Source of the DNA: Stutzerimonas kunmingensis
Lineage (GTDB): Bacteria; Pseudomonadota; Gammaproteobacteria; Pseudomonadales; Pseudomonadaceae
NCBI RefSeq assembly: GCF_014764705.1
Contig: NZ_JACXXG010000021.1
Location: 17,777-81,776 of the forward strand
Length of the DNA: 64,000 bases
Reading direction: 5' to 3'
Under the pieces are notes generated by a model. It was given only the letters and a program-made list of their open reading frames with translations, searched no databases and had not been told where the DNA came from. How positions within the stretch are numbered: position 1 is the stretch's first letter; the number at the start of each line of letters is the position of its first letter. The position numbers were made by a program, and so were the translations under genes. Shown here piece by piece: positions 51,663 to 63,812 of the stretch.

Positions 51663-52720
51663 CAGTGCTGTTTCAGGTTGTTCAGCTGGACTCGTTCGGC
51701 ATCTTGCGCCGCGGTGGCGATCGTACCGATCACCCAGGGCGATTCGCCGGATGCGCGCAGATTGGCCAGGGCCGGCTCGACCTGATCCTGGGCGACGCAG
51801 ATGACCATGCCGACGCCACAGTTGAGCACGCGGTGCATTTCGTGTTCGTCGACGTTGCCTTTTTCCTGCAGGAAGTCGAACACTGCCGGGCGCTGCCAGC
51901 TGGCGACGTCGATGATCGCCTGGGCGTTGTCAGGCAGTACCCGTGGGATGTTGTCGAGCAGGCCGCCGCCGGTGATGTGGGCCATGGCCTTGACCGCACT
52001 GGTGTCCTTGATTAGCTTGAGCAGCGGCTTGACGTAGATGCGCGTCGGCGCCATCAGCAGGTCGGCCAGCGGCTTGCCGTCCAGCTGGGTGTTCTCGATG
52101 TCGGTGGCGGACACTTCGAGGATCTTGCGAATCAGTGAGTAGCCGTTGGAGTGCGGGCCGGAGGAGGGCAGGGCGATCAGCGCGTCGCCCGCGGCGACTT
52201 TCGAGCCGTCGATGATCTCGCTCTTCTCCACAACGCCGACGCAGAAGCCGGCCAGGTCGTAGTCTTCACCCTCGTACATGCCGGGCATCTCGGCGGTTTC
52301 GCCGCCTACCAGCGAACAGCCGGCCAGTTCGCAGCCGGCACCGATGCCGGTCACCACGGTGGCGGCCACGTCGACGTTGAGCTTGCCGGTGGCGTAGTAG
52401 TCGAGGAAGAACAGCGGCTCGGCGCCACAGACCACCAGGTCGTTGACGCACATGGCGACCAGATCCTGGCCGATGCTGTCGTGCTTGTTCAGATTCAGTG
52501 CCAGGCGCAGCTTGGTGCCGACACCGTCGGTACCGGATACCAGCACCGGCTGCTTGTAGCCTGCCGGGATTTCGCACAGGGCGCCGAAGCCGCCCAGGCC
52601 GCCCATTACCTCAGGTCGTGCGGTGCGCTTGGCCACGCCTTTGATGCGTTCGACCAGCGCTTCGCCTGCATCGATATCGACGCCAGCGTCCTTGTAGCTG
52701 AGGGAGGGTTGCTTGCTCAT
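51662..52720 (-). CDS. purM: phosphoribosylformylglycinamidine cyclo-ligase PurM
   Basis: 352 residues, usual length. [21 protein letters not shown] at the N-terminus and [23 protein letters not shown] near residue 63 are conserved; [18 protein letters not shown] near residue 245 is the second-domain motif. It forms aminoimidazole ribotide. It is read leftward, divergent from the DUF2066 gene. Confidence 0.95.
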   Translation of the reverse strand: MSKQPSLSYKDAGVDIDAGEALVERIKGVAKRTARPEVMGGLGGFGALCEIPAGYKQPVLVSGTDGVGTKLRLALNLNKHDSIGQDLVAMCVNDLVVCGAEPLFFLDYYATGKLNVDVAATVVTGIGAGCELAGCSLVGGETAEMPGMYEGEDYDLAGFCVGVVEKSEIIDGSKVAAGDALIALPSSGPHSNGYSLIRKILEVSATDIENTQLDGKPLADLLMAPTRIYVKPLLKLIKDTSAVKAMAHITGGGLLDNIPRVLPDNAQAIIDVASWQRPAVFDFLQEKGNVDEHEMHRVLNCGVGMVICVAQDQVEPALANLRASGESPWVIGTIATAAQDAERVQLNNLKQH

Positions 52721-53100
52721 AGAGTCCGGACCTGTGAAAGGAGTGCGGGTGTCGACCGGTCAGGTGCTGCATCCACGCCAGGGCTAATCGTTTCCGGCGA
52801 CTGGTGTTGTCACCAGAGTGGCCGGTTGACGCCGGGGCTGAATCCACCTGCGTCGCGTTTGCCTGGGTACTGAATGCCGGGCTCGTACAAGCGCCGGAAC
52901 CGGTCTGCGGAAAGCGCGCGATTTTATCAGGCTTGCCGCGCAGCGGCCATCCCGGCAGCTGCGATGGCGCGGGCGGGCCGCATTTTGAGTCGGGCATCTG
53001 TGAGGTAGGCGGTTGCCGGCTCTGGGCCGGCTGTTTAAGGTGTAGCGTCCTGTTTCCTCTACTTCCTGCCCCGGGGTCCGGCGGCCTGCGAGAATCAATC
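52721..53100. other. divergent intergenic region purM / DUF2066 gene
   Basis: About 380 bases. It contains a hairpin CTGGTG-TTGT-CACCAG (52801-52816) and further GC-rich inverted repeats near 53023. Two promoters are expected; I see no known purine-regulator site or riboswitch. Short frames here are taken as chance. Confidence 0.5.
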
Positions 53101-54159
53101 ATGCGCCTTGTCTACCGCTTACTCATTCTGTGCCTTGCGCTGGGGGCGTCATTGCCCGGTCAGGCCGAACAGCTCAAGGGTCTGTATCAGGTGCGAGAGC
53201 CTGTTTCCGGTGAGCAGAGCGAGGAGCGCGCAGCTGCGTTGCAGCGGGCTTTCGATACCTTGCTGTTGCGCCTGACCGGCGATGCGCAGGCAAGCAAGCG
53301 CGAGGCCGTCGCTGAGCTGCGCAAGGACCCGCAGCAACTGATCAGCAAGTATGGTTACGAGCATGACCATATCGTCGTCGACTTCGATCCAGGCACCACG
53401 GAGCGCAGCCTGCGTAGTGCCGGCTTGTCGCTGTGGGGTGCGAACCGGCCGACGCTTCTGGTCTGGTGGCTGAACGAGCGGGTCGAGGGCACCCAGTTGC
53501 TTGGCGACGATCAGCGCAGCGCAGCGCCAGTGCGTGCCGCCGCGCAGCACCGTGGCCTGCCGTTGCGCCTGCCGCTGGCGGATCTGTCCGAACAGCTGCT
53601 GGCAACGCCGGACGCATTCGGCGCGAACAGCCGGGAGACGCTGGGCGAGGCGTCCGAGCGCTACGATGCCGACGTACTGCTGGCGGTCCATGCGCGAGAA
53701 GCCGATTCCCGCTGGCAGGCGCAGTGGAACGTCTGGCTCGACGACGAGCAGCGCGACGGCAAGGCTGAGGAGGAAACCCTCGAGGGACTGGCGGACGCGG
53801 TAATGCTGTCCGTCAGTGAGTACCTGGCGCCACGCTATGTGGTTGCGCCAGGCGCCGCGTCGGACATCACCCTGGAGATCCTGGGGGCCGATGTCGCGAG
53901 GTTCGCGGAGCTGGATCGCTTGCTCGAACCCTTTGGTGGCAACCTGCTGCGGGTGGAAAGTGATCGCCTGGTCTATCGCGTCAACGCCAGTCCGGAGCAG
54001 TTGCGCGCTCAGCTGGCACTGGCGCGTTTGCAGGAAGTCGCCGAAGACGAAGCGCCGCTGGATGCACGGCAGCCGATGGATGAGGGCGGTGTGGTTGACG
54101 AGCCCGACAATGCGCCTGCGTCGCCCGAGAGCGGCACGGTGATGCGTTACCGCTGGTGA
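53101..54159 (+). CDS. DUF2066 periplasmic protein
   Basis: 352 residues with a signal peptide ending near LPGQA. ALQRAFDTLLLRLTGDAQASKREAVAEL is the DUF2066 core, followed by NRPTLLVWWLNERVEGTQLLG. The start ATG at 53101 gives a good signal peptide; a longer upstream frame does not. Encoded next to purM and an AI-2E-like permease in Pseudomonas. Function unknown. Confidence 0.82.
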   Translation: MRLVYRLLILCLALGASLPGQAEQLKGLYQVREPVSGEQSEERAAALQRAFDTLLLRLTGDAQASKREAVAELRKDPQQLISKYGYEHDHIVVDFDPGTTERSLRSAGLSLWGANRPTLLVWWLNERVEGTQLLGDDQRSAAPVRAAAQHRGLPLRLPLADLSEQLLATPDAFGANSRETLGEASERYDADVLLAVHAREADSRWQAQWNVWLDDEQRDGKAEEETLEGLADAVMLSVSEYLAPRYVVAPGAASDITLEILGADVARFAELDRLLEPFGGNLLRVESDRLVYRVNASPEQLRAQLALARLQEVAEDEAPLDARQPMDEGGVVDEPDNAPASPESGTVMRYRW

Positions 54160-54205
54160 TGACGCAATTCCTATATCGGCGACTGTCCTGCACGGAAGGC
54201 ATAGA

Positions 54206-55303
54206 GTGACCATGAACGATTCGAACCGCTGGCTCTGGCTGGCAGGCGTGCTCTTGTGCGCCTGGCTGGTATATCTGCTGACGCCGATCCTCACCCCTTT
54301 TCTCATCGGCATCCTGCTGGCCTATCTCGGAGATCCGCTGGTCGATCGCCTGGAGCGCTGGGGGCTTTCGCGTACCTGGGGGGTGATCGTCGTATTCGCC
54401 CTGTTCAGTCTGCTGATGTTGCTGATGTTGCTGGTGTTGCTGCCTATGCTCGGCAAGCAGCTGGTGAAGCTCTACCAGCTGGCGCCGCTGGCGCTGGACT
54501 GGTTGCAGCATCAGGCGTTGCCCTGGGTGCAGGCGCAGTTCGGGCTGGAAGACAATTTCTGGCGTCTCGATCAGCTGAAGGCCGCATTCGCTGCACACCT
54601 GGGCAGCACCACTGACGTCCTCGGCGTGGTGTTGAGCCGAGCCACCGCGTCGGGGCTGGCCCTGCTGGCATGGATCGGCAACCTGCTGCTCATACCGGTG
54701 GTGAGCTTCTATCTGATGCGCGACTGGGATTTGATCATGCTCAAGCTGCGCAGCCTGCTGCCGCGCCGCGGTGAGGGCATGGTGGTGCGTCTGATGAGCG
54801 AGTGCCATGAGGTGATCGGCGCATTCCTCCGCGGCCAGTTGCTGGTCATGCTGGCATTGGCAATCATCTATGCGTCCGGCCTCATGCTGGTCGGGCTCGA
54901 ACTGGGGCTGTTGATAGGCGTCCTCGCCGGCCTCGCCAGCATCGTGCCCTATATGGGCTTCGTCGTCGGCATCGGTGCGGCGGTGGTCGCTGTGCTCTTT
55001 CAGTTCGGGCTGGCACCTTACCCGCTGCTGGGCGTGGCGGCGGTATTCACGGTAGGGCAGATGCTCGAGGGGATGCTGCTGACGCCGTTACTGGTCGGCG
55101 ACCGCATTGGGCTGCATCCGGTGGCGGTGATTTTTGCGGTGCTCGCCGGTGGTCAGCTGTTCGGTTTTACCGGTGTGCTGCTGGCACTGCCGGTGGCGGC
55201 GGTGATCATGGTTCTGCTGCGCCATGTGCACGATCTCTATAAACTCTCGGACCTTTACGCCGAGCCCGCCGGTGCACCGGCCGAACCACCCAGCCAGCCA
55301 TGA
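54206..55303 (+). CDS. AI-2E/PerM-family membrane transporter
   Basis: 365 residues with about eight hydrophobic segments. LTPILTPFLIGILLAYLGDPLVDRLERWGLSR near residue 25 and MEGMLLTPLLVGDRIGLHPVAVIFAVLAGGQLFGFTG-type blocks near residue 290 are typical. A GTG at 54206, six bases after GGAAGG, is taken as start; an ATG two codons later is also possible. Substrate unknown. Its stop overlaps the hda ATG. Confidence 0.85.
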   Translation: MTMNDSNRWLWLAGVLLCAWLVYLLTPILTPFLIGILLAYLGDPLVDRLERWGLSRTWGVIVVFALFSLLMLLMLLVLLPMLGKQLVKLYQLAPLALDWLQHQALPWVQAQFGLEDNFWRLDQLKAAFAAHLGSTTDVLGVVLSRATASGLALLAWIGNLLLIPVVSFYLMRDWDLIMLKLRSLLPRRGEGMVVRLMSECHEVIGAFLRGQLLVMLALAIIYASGLMLVGLELGLLIGVLAGLASIVPYMGFVVGIGAAVVAVLFQFGLAPYPLLGVAAVFTVGQMLEGMLLTPLLVGDRIGLHPVAVIFAVLAGGQLFGFTGVLLALPVAAVIMVLLRHVHDLYKLSDLYAEPAGAPAEPPSQP

Positions 55304-56004
55304 AACCCATCCAGCTCCCCCTGGGCGTCCGTCTGCGCGACGACGCCACCTTCGCCAACTTCTACCCTGGCGCCAATGCAGCCGCACTCGGCTATGTCGA
55401 GCGGCTGTGTTCGCCTGCTGCGGGCTGGTCCGATGAGTTGATCTATCTCTGGGGGCAGGCCGGTGTCGGTCGTAGTCATCTGCTGCAAGCTGCCTGCCTG
55501 CGGGTGGAGGAGCGCGGAGAGTTGGCTGTCTATCTGCCGTTGGCGGAAGTGGCCGAATATGGTCCGGCCTTGCTCGACAACCTCGAGCAGAGCGAGCTGG
55601 TCTGCCTGGACGATCTCGATGCGGTGGCCGGGGACGCGGTATGGGAGGAGGCGTTGTTCCATCTGTTCAACCGCCTGCGTGACGCCGGCCGACGGTTATT
55701 GCTGGCGGCGGACGCCTCGCCGCGCGAGTTGTCGATCGCGCTGCCCGACCTCAAATCTCGTTTGAGTCTGGCGCTGGTTTTCCAGCTGCAACAGCTGTCC
55801 GACGAGGACAAGCTACGCGCCCTGCAGCTGCGAGCCTCGCGTCGTGGGCTGAATCTGCCGGATGACGTTGGTCGTTTCATCCTGACCCGTGGCTCACGCA
55901 GCATGAACGCGCTGTTCGAGTTGCTCGATCAGCTGGATCAGGCCTCGCTGCAGGCGCAGCGCAAACTGACCATCCCTTTCCTCAAGGAAACGCTCGGCTG
56001 GTAG
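55300..56004 (+). CDS. hda: DnaA regulatory inactivator Hda
   Basis: 234 residues, an AAA+ protein like the middle of DnaA. PLGVRLRDDATFANFYPGANAAAL at the start, Walker A WGQAGVGRSHLL near residue 48, and C-terminal GSRSMNALFELLDQLDQASL. Hda with the clamp switches DnaA-ATP to DnaA-ADP. It overlaps the AI-2E gene by 4 bases. Confidence 0.92.
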   Translation: MKPIQLPLGVRLRDDATFANFYPGANAAALGYVERLCSPAAGWSDELIYLWGQAGVGRSHLLQAACLRVEERGELAVYLPLAEVAEYGPALLDNLEQSELVCLDDLDAVAGDAVWEEALFHLFNRLRDAGRRLLLAADASPRELSIALPDLKSRLSLALVFQLQQLSDEDKLRALQLRASRRGLNLPDDVGRFILTRGSRSMNALFELLDQLDQASLQAQRKLTIPFLKETLGW

Positions 56005-56219
56005 CTTGTGGCCTGCTTGGTAAGTTCCGCTGGTCAATTTCGGCGCCCATGGCCCCGATACTGCGTTGCTGTTTCTTACCATAGCCCCGCTATGGCTCGT
56101 CGTAGCGCCTTGTCTCGCAGCCACGTTCATCCGAACTTGCCTCAACCAACTCACCGCACAGGCCACTAGGCGACGTCGGCGAAAACACTGAAGCAGTTTT
56201 TCGCCGTGATCAGCTGCCC
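56005..56219. repeat. unassigned intergenic element with hairpin after hda
   Basis: About 215 bases with no gene. CCATAGC-CCC-GCTATGG (56079-56095) is a hairpin flanked by sequence that looks like a dispersed or decayed element rather than a simple spacer. It separates convergent hda and DUF2069 genes. Copy number is unknown. Confidence 0.4.
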
Positions 56220-57578
<1,359 letters not shown>

Positions 57579-57743
57579 TTGTGGTTGCGTCTCGCCGGAT
57601 GAGGTGGCCATTCTAACCCTCAACGAGGCGCTCGCCGAAATGTGCAGCGCGTGTGATCCGGGCGGGCTGTCGGTCTGTCCGGGTCTTTTGACGATGAGCG
57701 CTGTCGAGCCAATGGCTCAAGGCAGCGGTAGCAAGGAGAAGGG

Positions 57744-58976
57744 ATGCATCAGCGCATCGACAATGCCCTCGAGTTCGGTCGCTTCCTGGTCCGGCGCTTT
57801 TTGTCCGATCAAGGTCCGCATAGCGCGGCGGCCTTGACCTATACAACGCTGTTCGCCGTGGTGCCGATGATGACGGTCACGTTCGCCATGCTGTCGGCGA
57901 TTCCCGCTTTCAAAGGTGTTGGCGAGCAGATCCAGTTCTACATATTCAACAACTTCATCCCGTCGACTGGCGCGACCATTCAGGAGTATCTGCTCGCGTT
58001 CACCAGCCAGGCGCGGCAACTCACCTGGTTCGGGGTCGGGTTTCTCATGGCTACCGCGTTGATGATGCTGCTGACCATCGAGAAGGCCTTCAATACCATT
58101 TGGCGCGTACGACAGCCACGACGGGGGGTGTCCAGTTTTCTGCTGTATTGGGCGATTCTCAGCCTCGGGCCGCTGCTGCTCGGCGCAGGGTTCGCCACCA
58201 GTACCTACATCGCCTCGCTTTCGCTGATCTCGGGGCCGTACGCGCTCATTGGCGTCGGCACGCTGATCAAGGTCATGCCATTGCTGCTCAGCGTGGCGGC
58301 CTTCACCCTGATCTACGCCGCGGTGCCCAATACCCGTGTCCCGTTACGGCATGCGTTGGTGGGTGGTGTATTCACCGCAGTGTTGTTCGAGGCGGCCAAG
58401 CAGCTGTTCGGCCTGTACGTCAGCTATTTCCCGAGCTATCAGCTGATCTACGGCGCTTTCGCGGCTGTCCCGCTGTTTCTGTTATGGGTCTATCTGTCCT
58501 GGATGATCGTGCTGTTCGGCGCCGAGCTGGTCTGCGGCCTGTCGTCGTCGCAGCAATGGCGCCGTCGGCCGCTGCCACGCCTGCTGGTCATGCTGATGCT
58601 GCTGCGCAACCTGCACCAGCGTCAGCAGGAGGGACGGGAGCTGCGCCTGCGTGATCTGCACAGGGCCGGTCTGCGTCTTCCCGAGGATGAGTGGGACGAC
58701 ATACTCGGCTTCTTCGAACAGGAACAGCTGGTCTGTCGGACGGGTTCCGGGGGCTGGGTGCTTTGTCGAGATCTGAATCACTACAGTCTGGATAAACTAT
58801 TGCGCTGCAACCCGTGGCCACTGTCAGCGCGCGTAACGTTGCCCGAGCAGCTGAACGAACCCTGGTATCCGACTTTGCGCCAGTCACTGGAGCTACTGCA
58901 GCAGGAACAGGCCAGCCTGTTCAGTGGCAGCCTGGCCGACTGGTTGCAATCGGGCGGTGACAAAAATCGTCAGTAA
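57744..58976 (+). CDS. YihY/BrkB-family inner-membrane protein
   Basis: 410 residues. [27 protein letters not shown] near residue 30 and six hydrophobic segments give the YihY (formerly 'ribonuclease BN') family; [18 protein letters not shown] near residue 247 ends the membrane part. The C-terminal 140 residues are soluble with a winged-helix-like look. AAGGAGAAGG precedes the ATG. Not an RNase by current view. Confidence 0.85.
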   Translation: MHQRIDNALEFGRFLVRRFLSDQGPHSAAALTYTTLFAVVPMMTVTFAMLSAIPAFKGVGEQIQFYIFNNFIPSTGATIQEYLLAFTSQARQLTWFGVGFLMATALMMLLTIEKAFNTIWRVRQPRRGVSSFLLYWAILSLGPLLLGAGFATSTYIASLSLISGPYALIGVGTLIKVMPLLLSVAAFTLIYAAVPNTRVPLRHALVGGVFTAVLFEAAKQLFGLYVSYFPSYQLIYGAFAAVPLFLLWVYLSWMIVLFGAELVCGLSSSQQWRRRPLPRLLVMLMLLRNLHQRQQEGRELRLRDLHRAGLRLPEDEWDDILGFFEQEQLVCRTGSGGWVLCRDLNHYSLDKLLRCNPWPLSARVTLPEQLNEPWYPTLRQSLELLQQEQASLFSGSLADWLQSGGDKNRQ

Positions 58977-59114
58977 GGGAGTGTTTACGTGGAGGCGCTG
59001 CGCTCGGTGGCAGGTTGTTCGAGCGATCAGATGCGTACGTACAGGCCATGACGGCGTTTTCGAGGTGATGGCACGCTTCTGGCTATGGCTCGGAGTAGTT
59101 GAGGGGAAGACGTA

Positions 59115-59312
59115 ATGGACGGCAAGCGCGGCACCATTCTGTATTTGCACCAGAGAGCGCCAGACGCGGCGCTCGAGGCATTGAATCGCCTTACCGGTCT
59201 TCGCTTTAGGCAATGGCCGGAATCGCTGGTCGTCAGGGATGATGCTCCAACCGGCGCGCCGCACGCCGCTTTGGCAAGCAAGCAGTTGGAGCCGAAAAAG
59301 GTCAGCGGCTGA
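59115..59312 (+). CDS. small hypothetical protein
   Basis: 65 residues, starting MDGKRGTILYLHQRAPDAAL; GGGGAAG lies before the ATG. No motif recognised. It ends 2 bases from the convergent gene at 59314. Confidence 0.5.
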   Translation: MDGKRGTILYLHQRAPDAALEALNRLTGLRFRQWPESLVVRDDAPTGAPHAALASKQLEPKKVSG

Positions 59313-59313
59313 A

Positions 59314-59706
59314 TCAGGCCTGGACGGCTTTCATTTCGGCAGCTACGGGCTCGACCGGGTGAGCGAACAGCTCTTCGACGGTGATTGCAGCTACCGTGGC
59401 GGCAGGACGCAGGTGAATCTGCAACTCCTCGATCTTGTGTCGGACCGGTAGCCGCGCGACGCCGGACAGCAGGATCTTGCCTGCGCCATCGGTGCGTCCG
59501 TGATCAATGATCGCTTCTCGCTGCTGCTGTCCATCACGATATTTGGCGACGAGAGACACCATGAGCCCTGCGTGTCCCTGCAGCTGCAACCAGCTGGCGA
59601 CATTGAATTCAGCTACGCGCCCGTCATAGGTAGTGAGGGCGATGGCGGCTTGCTCGACGATGCGTGAGGGTACGGTGCCGATCAGTTTGTCGTGGAGTTG
59701 GGACAT
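59314..59706 (-). CDS. conserved hypothetical protein
   Basis: 130 residues. The start MSQLHDKLIGTV is favoured over a longer frame. It contains RIVEQAAIALTTYDGRVAEFNVASWLQLQGHAG and a short beta-rich C-terminus. No signal peptide; family not recognised. Confidence 0.55.
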   Translation of the reverse strand: MSQLHDKLIGTVPSRIVEQAAIALTTYDGRVAEFNVASWLQLQGHAGLMVSLVAKYRDGQQQREAIIDHGRTDGAGKILLSGVARLPVRHKIEELQIHLRPAATVAAITVEELFAHPVEPVAAEMKAVQA

Positions 59707-59932
59707 GGCTTCGCTACTGGCATACGGTGGTGGGTGCGGAATTATAGGCAGTGCAGGTCCGACAAAACTGTGCACTTGAGCGCCGCCACGCGTGATCGGA
59801 CTCGCATAACGGCGAAAAGCGCGACGGTTACTTGGCGCCGCCACGGTCTGCGTCAGGATCGGGTCGTCCCAGGCGTGCCTTGACTGCAACGCAGCGGTAT
59901 CCTCGGGCCGTATACGTTAAGGAATAAGCACC

Positions 59933-60391
59933 ATGACCAAACCGATCGCCTCGTTGCTGCTCCTGCTGAGCTGCCTGTTCCTGTCTGCCTGCGAAAAGGA
60001 TTGGGGGATCGACCAGCACGGGCGTGAAGTAACTGCGGCACAGCTGCAGGGGCAGTGGCTGCTGATCAATTACTGGGCCGAATGGTGCGGTCCCTGCCGC
60101 ACCGAGATTCCGGAGCTGAACGCCTTGGCCGAAACCGAGCAGGGACTGGCAGTGTTGGGTGTGAACTTCGACGAGTTGCGCGGCGAAGAGCTCGCTCAGG
60201 CCGCCAAGGCGCTGGGTATCGACTTTCGCGTGCTCAGTGATGATCCCGCCGAGCGTCTGCAATTGCCGCGTAGCGAGGTGCTGCCGGTGACCTATCTGGT
60301 TGACGACCAGGGGAAGGTGCGCAAGCGCCTGGTTGGCGAACAGACTGCCGAGGGCATCCTTGTGCATCTGGCGCGGCTGAAGGGCGAGTAG
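59933..60391 (+). CDS. TlpA-type thioredoxin-like lipoprotein
   Basis: 152 residues with a lipobox LSAC (Cys20). The thioredoxin fold has NYWAEWCGPCRTEIPELNALAE (CGPC) and a cis-Pro in EVLPVTYLVDD. Periplasmic, membrane-anchored; probably a disulfide reductase for an extracytoplasmic partner. AAGGAA lies upstream. Confidence 0.85.
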   Translation: MTKPIASLLLLLSCLFLSACEKDWGIDQHGREVTAAQLQGQWLLINYWAEWCGPCRTEIPELNALAETEQGLAVLGVNFDELRGEELAQAAKALGIDFRVLSDDPAERLQLPRSEVLPVTYLVDDQGKVRKRLVGEQTAEGILVHLARLKGE

Positions 60392-60414
60392 CCCGGGGTG
60401 GCCCGTCTAGTGAC

Positions 60415-60987
60415 TCAGGGTTTGACGTACCAGAAATCCTGCCAGAAGCCGATCACCTTGGCCGGATAGCGATTCTGCCCGAGGCTGCCGTTGTAGCGCG
60501 CGAGCGCCCGGTTGATGTCGCCATTTTCCTTGTTCAGGTAATAGCTGAGGATGGTGCAGCCATAGCGAAGATTGGTGGCGTTGTCGGTGAGGTTGTCTTG
60601 CGGTCGACCCAGTTCCGCTTTCCAGAATGGCATCACCTGCATCATGCCCTGTGCGCCAACGCTGGAGATTGCAAATCGGTCGAATAGGCTTTCGGCATGG
60701 ATCAGCGCCAACACCAGTTCCGGCTTCAGGCCCGCCTTGCTCGCCTCGCGATGCACCAGCCGGAGCAGTGACAGCCGCTCTTCGGCATCGGGGATGTAGC
60801 GCTTGAGTCGGCCGGACATGTCGACCAGCCAGACCTCTGCATCGAAGCGATCCTGAAAGCTGTCCGCCTCAGCGACTGTCCTCTGCATGAGGTCGCGGAG
60901 TTCGGGTTCGGGCGCTTGACGGATATTGGCTGCTGCCGGCAGGGCGCTCACCAGCAGCAATGCGAGAAGAAGAGCAGGCGTCTTCAT
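60415..60987 (-). CDS. lytic transglycosylase (SLT domain)
   Basis: 190 residues with a signal peptide ending near LPAAA. The catalytic glutamate is in LIHAESLFDRFAISSVGAQGMMQVMPFW, and the rest fits the SLT/LT fold (NATNLRYGCTILSYYLN, ARYNGS). It should cut peptidoglycan. The following gene is 5 bases away. Confidence 0.87.
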   Translation of the reverse strand: MKTPALLLALLLVSALPAAANIRQAPEPELRDLMQRTVAEADSFQDRFDAEVWLVDMSGRLKRYIPDAEERLSLLRLVHREASKAGLKPELVLALIHAESLFDRFAISSVGAQGMMQVMPFWKAELGRPQDNLTDNATNLRYGCTILSYYLNKENGDINRALARYNGSLGQNRYPAKVIGFWQDFWYVKP

Positions 60988-60992
60988 CGGCT

Positions 60993-61925
60993 TCAGTTTC
61001 CGTTGCTGCCTTCGATCAGATTTTGCAGAAAGTGCTGTTGCAGTTCGGGATCGTTGCGCGTCAGCTCGATCAGGCTCTGCTCCAGTTCGCTGGCTTCTTC
61101 TTCCAGACCAAGTTCGGACAGGCGCCGGACGCGATGCACCCATTGCGCGACGTCGTCGCCTTCCAGGTCATCGAAGATCAGGTTGTGAGCTTCTTGCAGC
61201 TTGCCGCGCAGCTTGTGACTGACCAACAGCGTGGCCTCGGCCCGGGTGCCATCCTGTTCATCCTCAACCGACAGCTGCAACTTGCCGATCTGCGTGACGT
61301 CCTGATCAGCGAACGGCCCGTCGAGAAGATTCAGGCGCAAGACGCCGTGACGATCGGTCGACAGCTCGTGAGTGTGCGGACCGGCGCTGACGAGCACCGG
61401 ACGCTCCGCCCAAGGCAGGCTGGTGTACTCGAGCCGCGCATCCCGGCGTTGCTCGTCGAGGCTGGCCAGGTTCTGCTGCGAGCGGCCATTGGACTCGGCG
61501 TTCATGAACGGGTTGATGCCGGCGAAGCCGTAGCTGATCCAGTCGCGAGTCGCGCTCTCTGGCATGTTGCCTAGCATCACCACGTTGAGCACGTTTGCGC
61601 CTACGCCGGCGACCACTGCGACGACGCCCAGCGGAATCTCGTACAGCTCTCGCCAGGGCTGGTAAGGCGTATAGCGATCGTAACGGCGGGTTACTTCAAA
61701 ATCGGTGACTTCGAATGTCATCTGCTCTTGCACTCGGATACGCCGCTGCGGCAGTTCGAGCACCTGGGGTTCACCGAGTTCGATGCGTAGGCTGTGGTCG
61801 AGCAGTTTGCGCTCGACACGCGCCTCGTGCTCGCTGCGCTGCGGCAAGTGATTGGCGCAGCCGCCAAGTAGCAACGCCGCGCAAAGCGCGGCGCTGGTTG
61901 AAACGACAAAACGTCGGTTGAGCAT
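60993..61925 (-). CDS. putative lipoprotein of unknown function
   Basis: 310 residues with a lipobox LGGC (Cys23). A basic, charged middle (YDRYTPYQPWRELYEIPLGVVAVV includes a short hydrophobic part) and a long helical C-terminus rich in Glu/Leu. It sits between proS and the SLT gene. Family not recognised. Confidence 0.7.
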   Translation of the reverse strand: MLNRRFVVSTSAALCAALLLGGCANHLPQRSEHEARVERKLLDHSLRIELGEPQVLELPQRRIRVQEQMTFEVTDFEVTRRYDRYTPYQPWRELYEIPLGVVAVVAGVGANVLNVVMLGNMPESATRDWISYGFAGINPFMNAESNGRSQQNLASLDEQRRDARLEYTSLPWAERPVLVSAGPHTHELSTDRHGVLRLNLLDGPFADQDVTQIGKLQLSVEDEQDGTRAEATLLVSHKLRGKLQEAHNLIFDDLEGDDVAQWVHRVRRLSELGLEEEASELEQSLIELTRNDPELQQHFLQNLIEGSNGN

Positions 61926-61934
61926 GATTTCCGA

Positions 61935-63650
61935 TCAGCGATGAGCACGCGAGTTGATGAAGGACAGGATGTCAGCAGTCGCGACTGGCTGAGGCTGCGC
62001 GTCGCGGCGGTGCTTGTATTCCAGGGTGCCGTCGGCCAGCCCGCGATCACTGATGACAATGCGGTGCGGGATGCCGATCAGCTCCATGTCGGCGAATTTG
62101 ACGCCGGGGCTGGTCTTTTTGTCACGATCGTCGAGCAGCACTTCGTAACCTGCTGCGGTGAGTTCGGCGTAGAGTCGGTCGGTAGCCTCACGAACCGCTT
62201 CATTTTCGTACTTCATCGGTACCAGGGCGATCTGGAAAGGCGCGAGCGCATCTGGCCAGAGAATGCCGCGGTCGTCGTAGTTCTGCTCGATCGCCGCGGC
62301 AACCACGCGGGATACGCCGATGCCGTAGCAGCCCATGATCAGAGTGGCCGGTTTGCCGTTCTCGCCCATCACCCGGCAGTTCATCGCCTCGCTGTACTTG
62401 GTGCCCAGCTGGAAGATATGGCCGACCTCGATACCGCGTTTGATTACCAGATTCCCCTGTCCGTCCGGGCTCGGATCACCGGCAACCACATTACGCAGAT
62501 CGGCGATCTGCGGTAGCGGCAGGTCCCGCTCCCAGTTCAGGCCGAAGTAGTGCTTGTCGTCGACGTTGGCGCCGGCACCAAAATCGCTCATCAGCGCGAC
62601 AGAACGGTCGATCACACAGGGAATCGTCAGGTTCAGTGGGCCCAGCGAGCCGGGACCCGCGCCAATGGCAGTACGGATTTCCGCTTCCGAGGCGAATACC
62701 AGCGGGCTGGCAACCTGCTCCAGGTTGGCGGCCTTGATCTCGTTGAGTTCGTGGTCGCCGCGTACGATGAGGGCGATCAGTTGGCCTTCTTCGACGCCAT
62801 GAACGACCAGCGTTTTTACCGTTTTCTCGATGGCGAGGCCGAACTGCTCGACGAGTTCGATGATCGTCTTGGCATTCGGTGTGTCTACCAGGCGCATTTC
62901 TTCGCTTGGTGCCGCACGATCGGTTTCGCGCGGAATGGCTTCGGCCTTCTCGATGTTGGCGGCGTAGTCGGAGGTGTCGCTGAACGCGATGTCGTCTTCG
63001 CCAGACTCAGCCAGTACGTGGAACTCGTGCGAGCCGGTTCCGCCGATGGAGCCGGTGTCGGCTTGCACCGGACGGAAGTCGAGCCCGAGGCGAGTGAAGA
63101 CATTGCAGTACGCCTCGTGCATGCGGTCGTAGGTTTCCTGCAGCGATTCCTGGGACAGGTGGAAGGAGTAGGCGTCCTTCATCAGGAACTCGCGGCCGCG
63201 CATGAGGCCGAAGCGCGGACGGATTTCGTCGCGGAACTTGGTCTGGATCTGATAGAAGTTGATCGGCAGCTGCTTGTAGCTGTGAAGCTCGTTGCGTGCC
63301 AGGTCGGTGATGACCTCTTCGTGGGTCGGGCCGACACAGAATTCGCGATTGTGGCGGTCCTTCAGACGCAGCAGCTCCGGGCCGTACTGCTCCCAGCGGC
63401 CGGACTCCTGCCAGAGCTCGGCTGGCTGAATGGCCGGCATCAGTACTTCCAGGGCGCCTGCCTTGTTCATTTCCTCGCGAACGATGGCCTCGGCCTTTCG
63501 CAGCGCACGCAGCCCCATCGGCATCCAGGTGTAGAGACCGGACGCCAGCTTGCGAATCATCCCGGCACGCAGCATCAGTTGGTGACTGATGACCACTGCA
63601 TCGGATGGGGTTTCTTTGAGGGTCGAGAGCAGGAACTGACTGGTGCGCAT
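61935..63650 (-). CDS. proS: prolyl-tRNA synthetase ProS
   Basis: 571 residues, the bacterial form with an inserted editing domain. The start [21 protein letters not shown] is used. Class II motifs occur in [38 protein letters not shown] near residue 130 and in [20 protein letters not shown] near residue 445. C-terminal anticodon-binding domain follows. It charges tRNA(Pro). Confidence 0.96.
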   Translation of the reverse strand: MRTSQFLLSTLKETPSDAVVISHQLMLRAGMIRKLASGLYTWMPMGLRALRKAEAIVREEMNKAGALEVLMPAIQPAELWQESGRWEQYGPELLRLKDRHNREFCVGPTHEEVITDLARNELHSYKQLPINFYQIQTKFRDEIRPRFGLMRGREFLMKDAYSFHLSQESLQETYDRMHEAYCNVFTRLGLDFRPVQADTGSIGGTGSHEFHVLAESGEDDIAFSDTSDYAANIEKAEAIPRETDRAAPSEEMRLVDTPNAKTIIELVEQFGLAIEKTVKTLVVHGVEEGQLIALIVRGDHELNEIKAANLEQVASPLVFASEAEIRTAIGAGPGSLGPLNLTIPCVIDRSVALMSDFGAGANVDDKHYFGLNWERDLPLPQIADLRNVVAGDPSPDGQGNLVIKRGIEVGHIFQLGTKYSEAMNCRVMGENGKPATLIMGCYGIGVSRVVAAAIEQNYDDRGILWPDALAPFQIALVPMKYENEAVREATDRLYAELTAAGYEVLLDDRDKKTSPGVKFADMELIGIPHRIVISDRGLADGTLEYKHRRDAQPQPVATADILSFINSRAHR

Positions 63651-63760
63651 GTGGCCGTTGTGTCCTTGCAGAAGAGGCTGGAATTTGGCTCGGCATTGTA
63701 CGGCGCGCGCATTGCGGCGTACAGGACGGGGCGCCGCGCTGGATGTGCGGCGAAACGAAA

Positions 63761-63782
63761 GAGCCCGGCTTTCGCCGGGCTC
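63761..63782 (-). terminator. terminator hairpin between porin remnant and proS
   Basis: Perfect 9-base arms GAGCCCGGC and GCCGGGCTC around TTTC; on the minus strand TTTCGTTTCG follows. It fits the end of the leftward OprD-like gene. Confidence 0.7.
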
Positions 63783-63812
63783 CGTTTGCATCGAATGGTC
63801 CGAGCGCCTGGG

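Noticed and set aside
52804..53100. N-terminal extension of the DUF2066 gene into the purM intergenic region
   Set aside because: The ATG at 53101 gives an immediate signal peptide; the extension is Cys/Gly-rich with no ribosome site.
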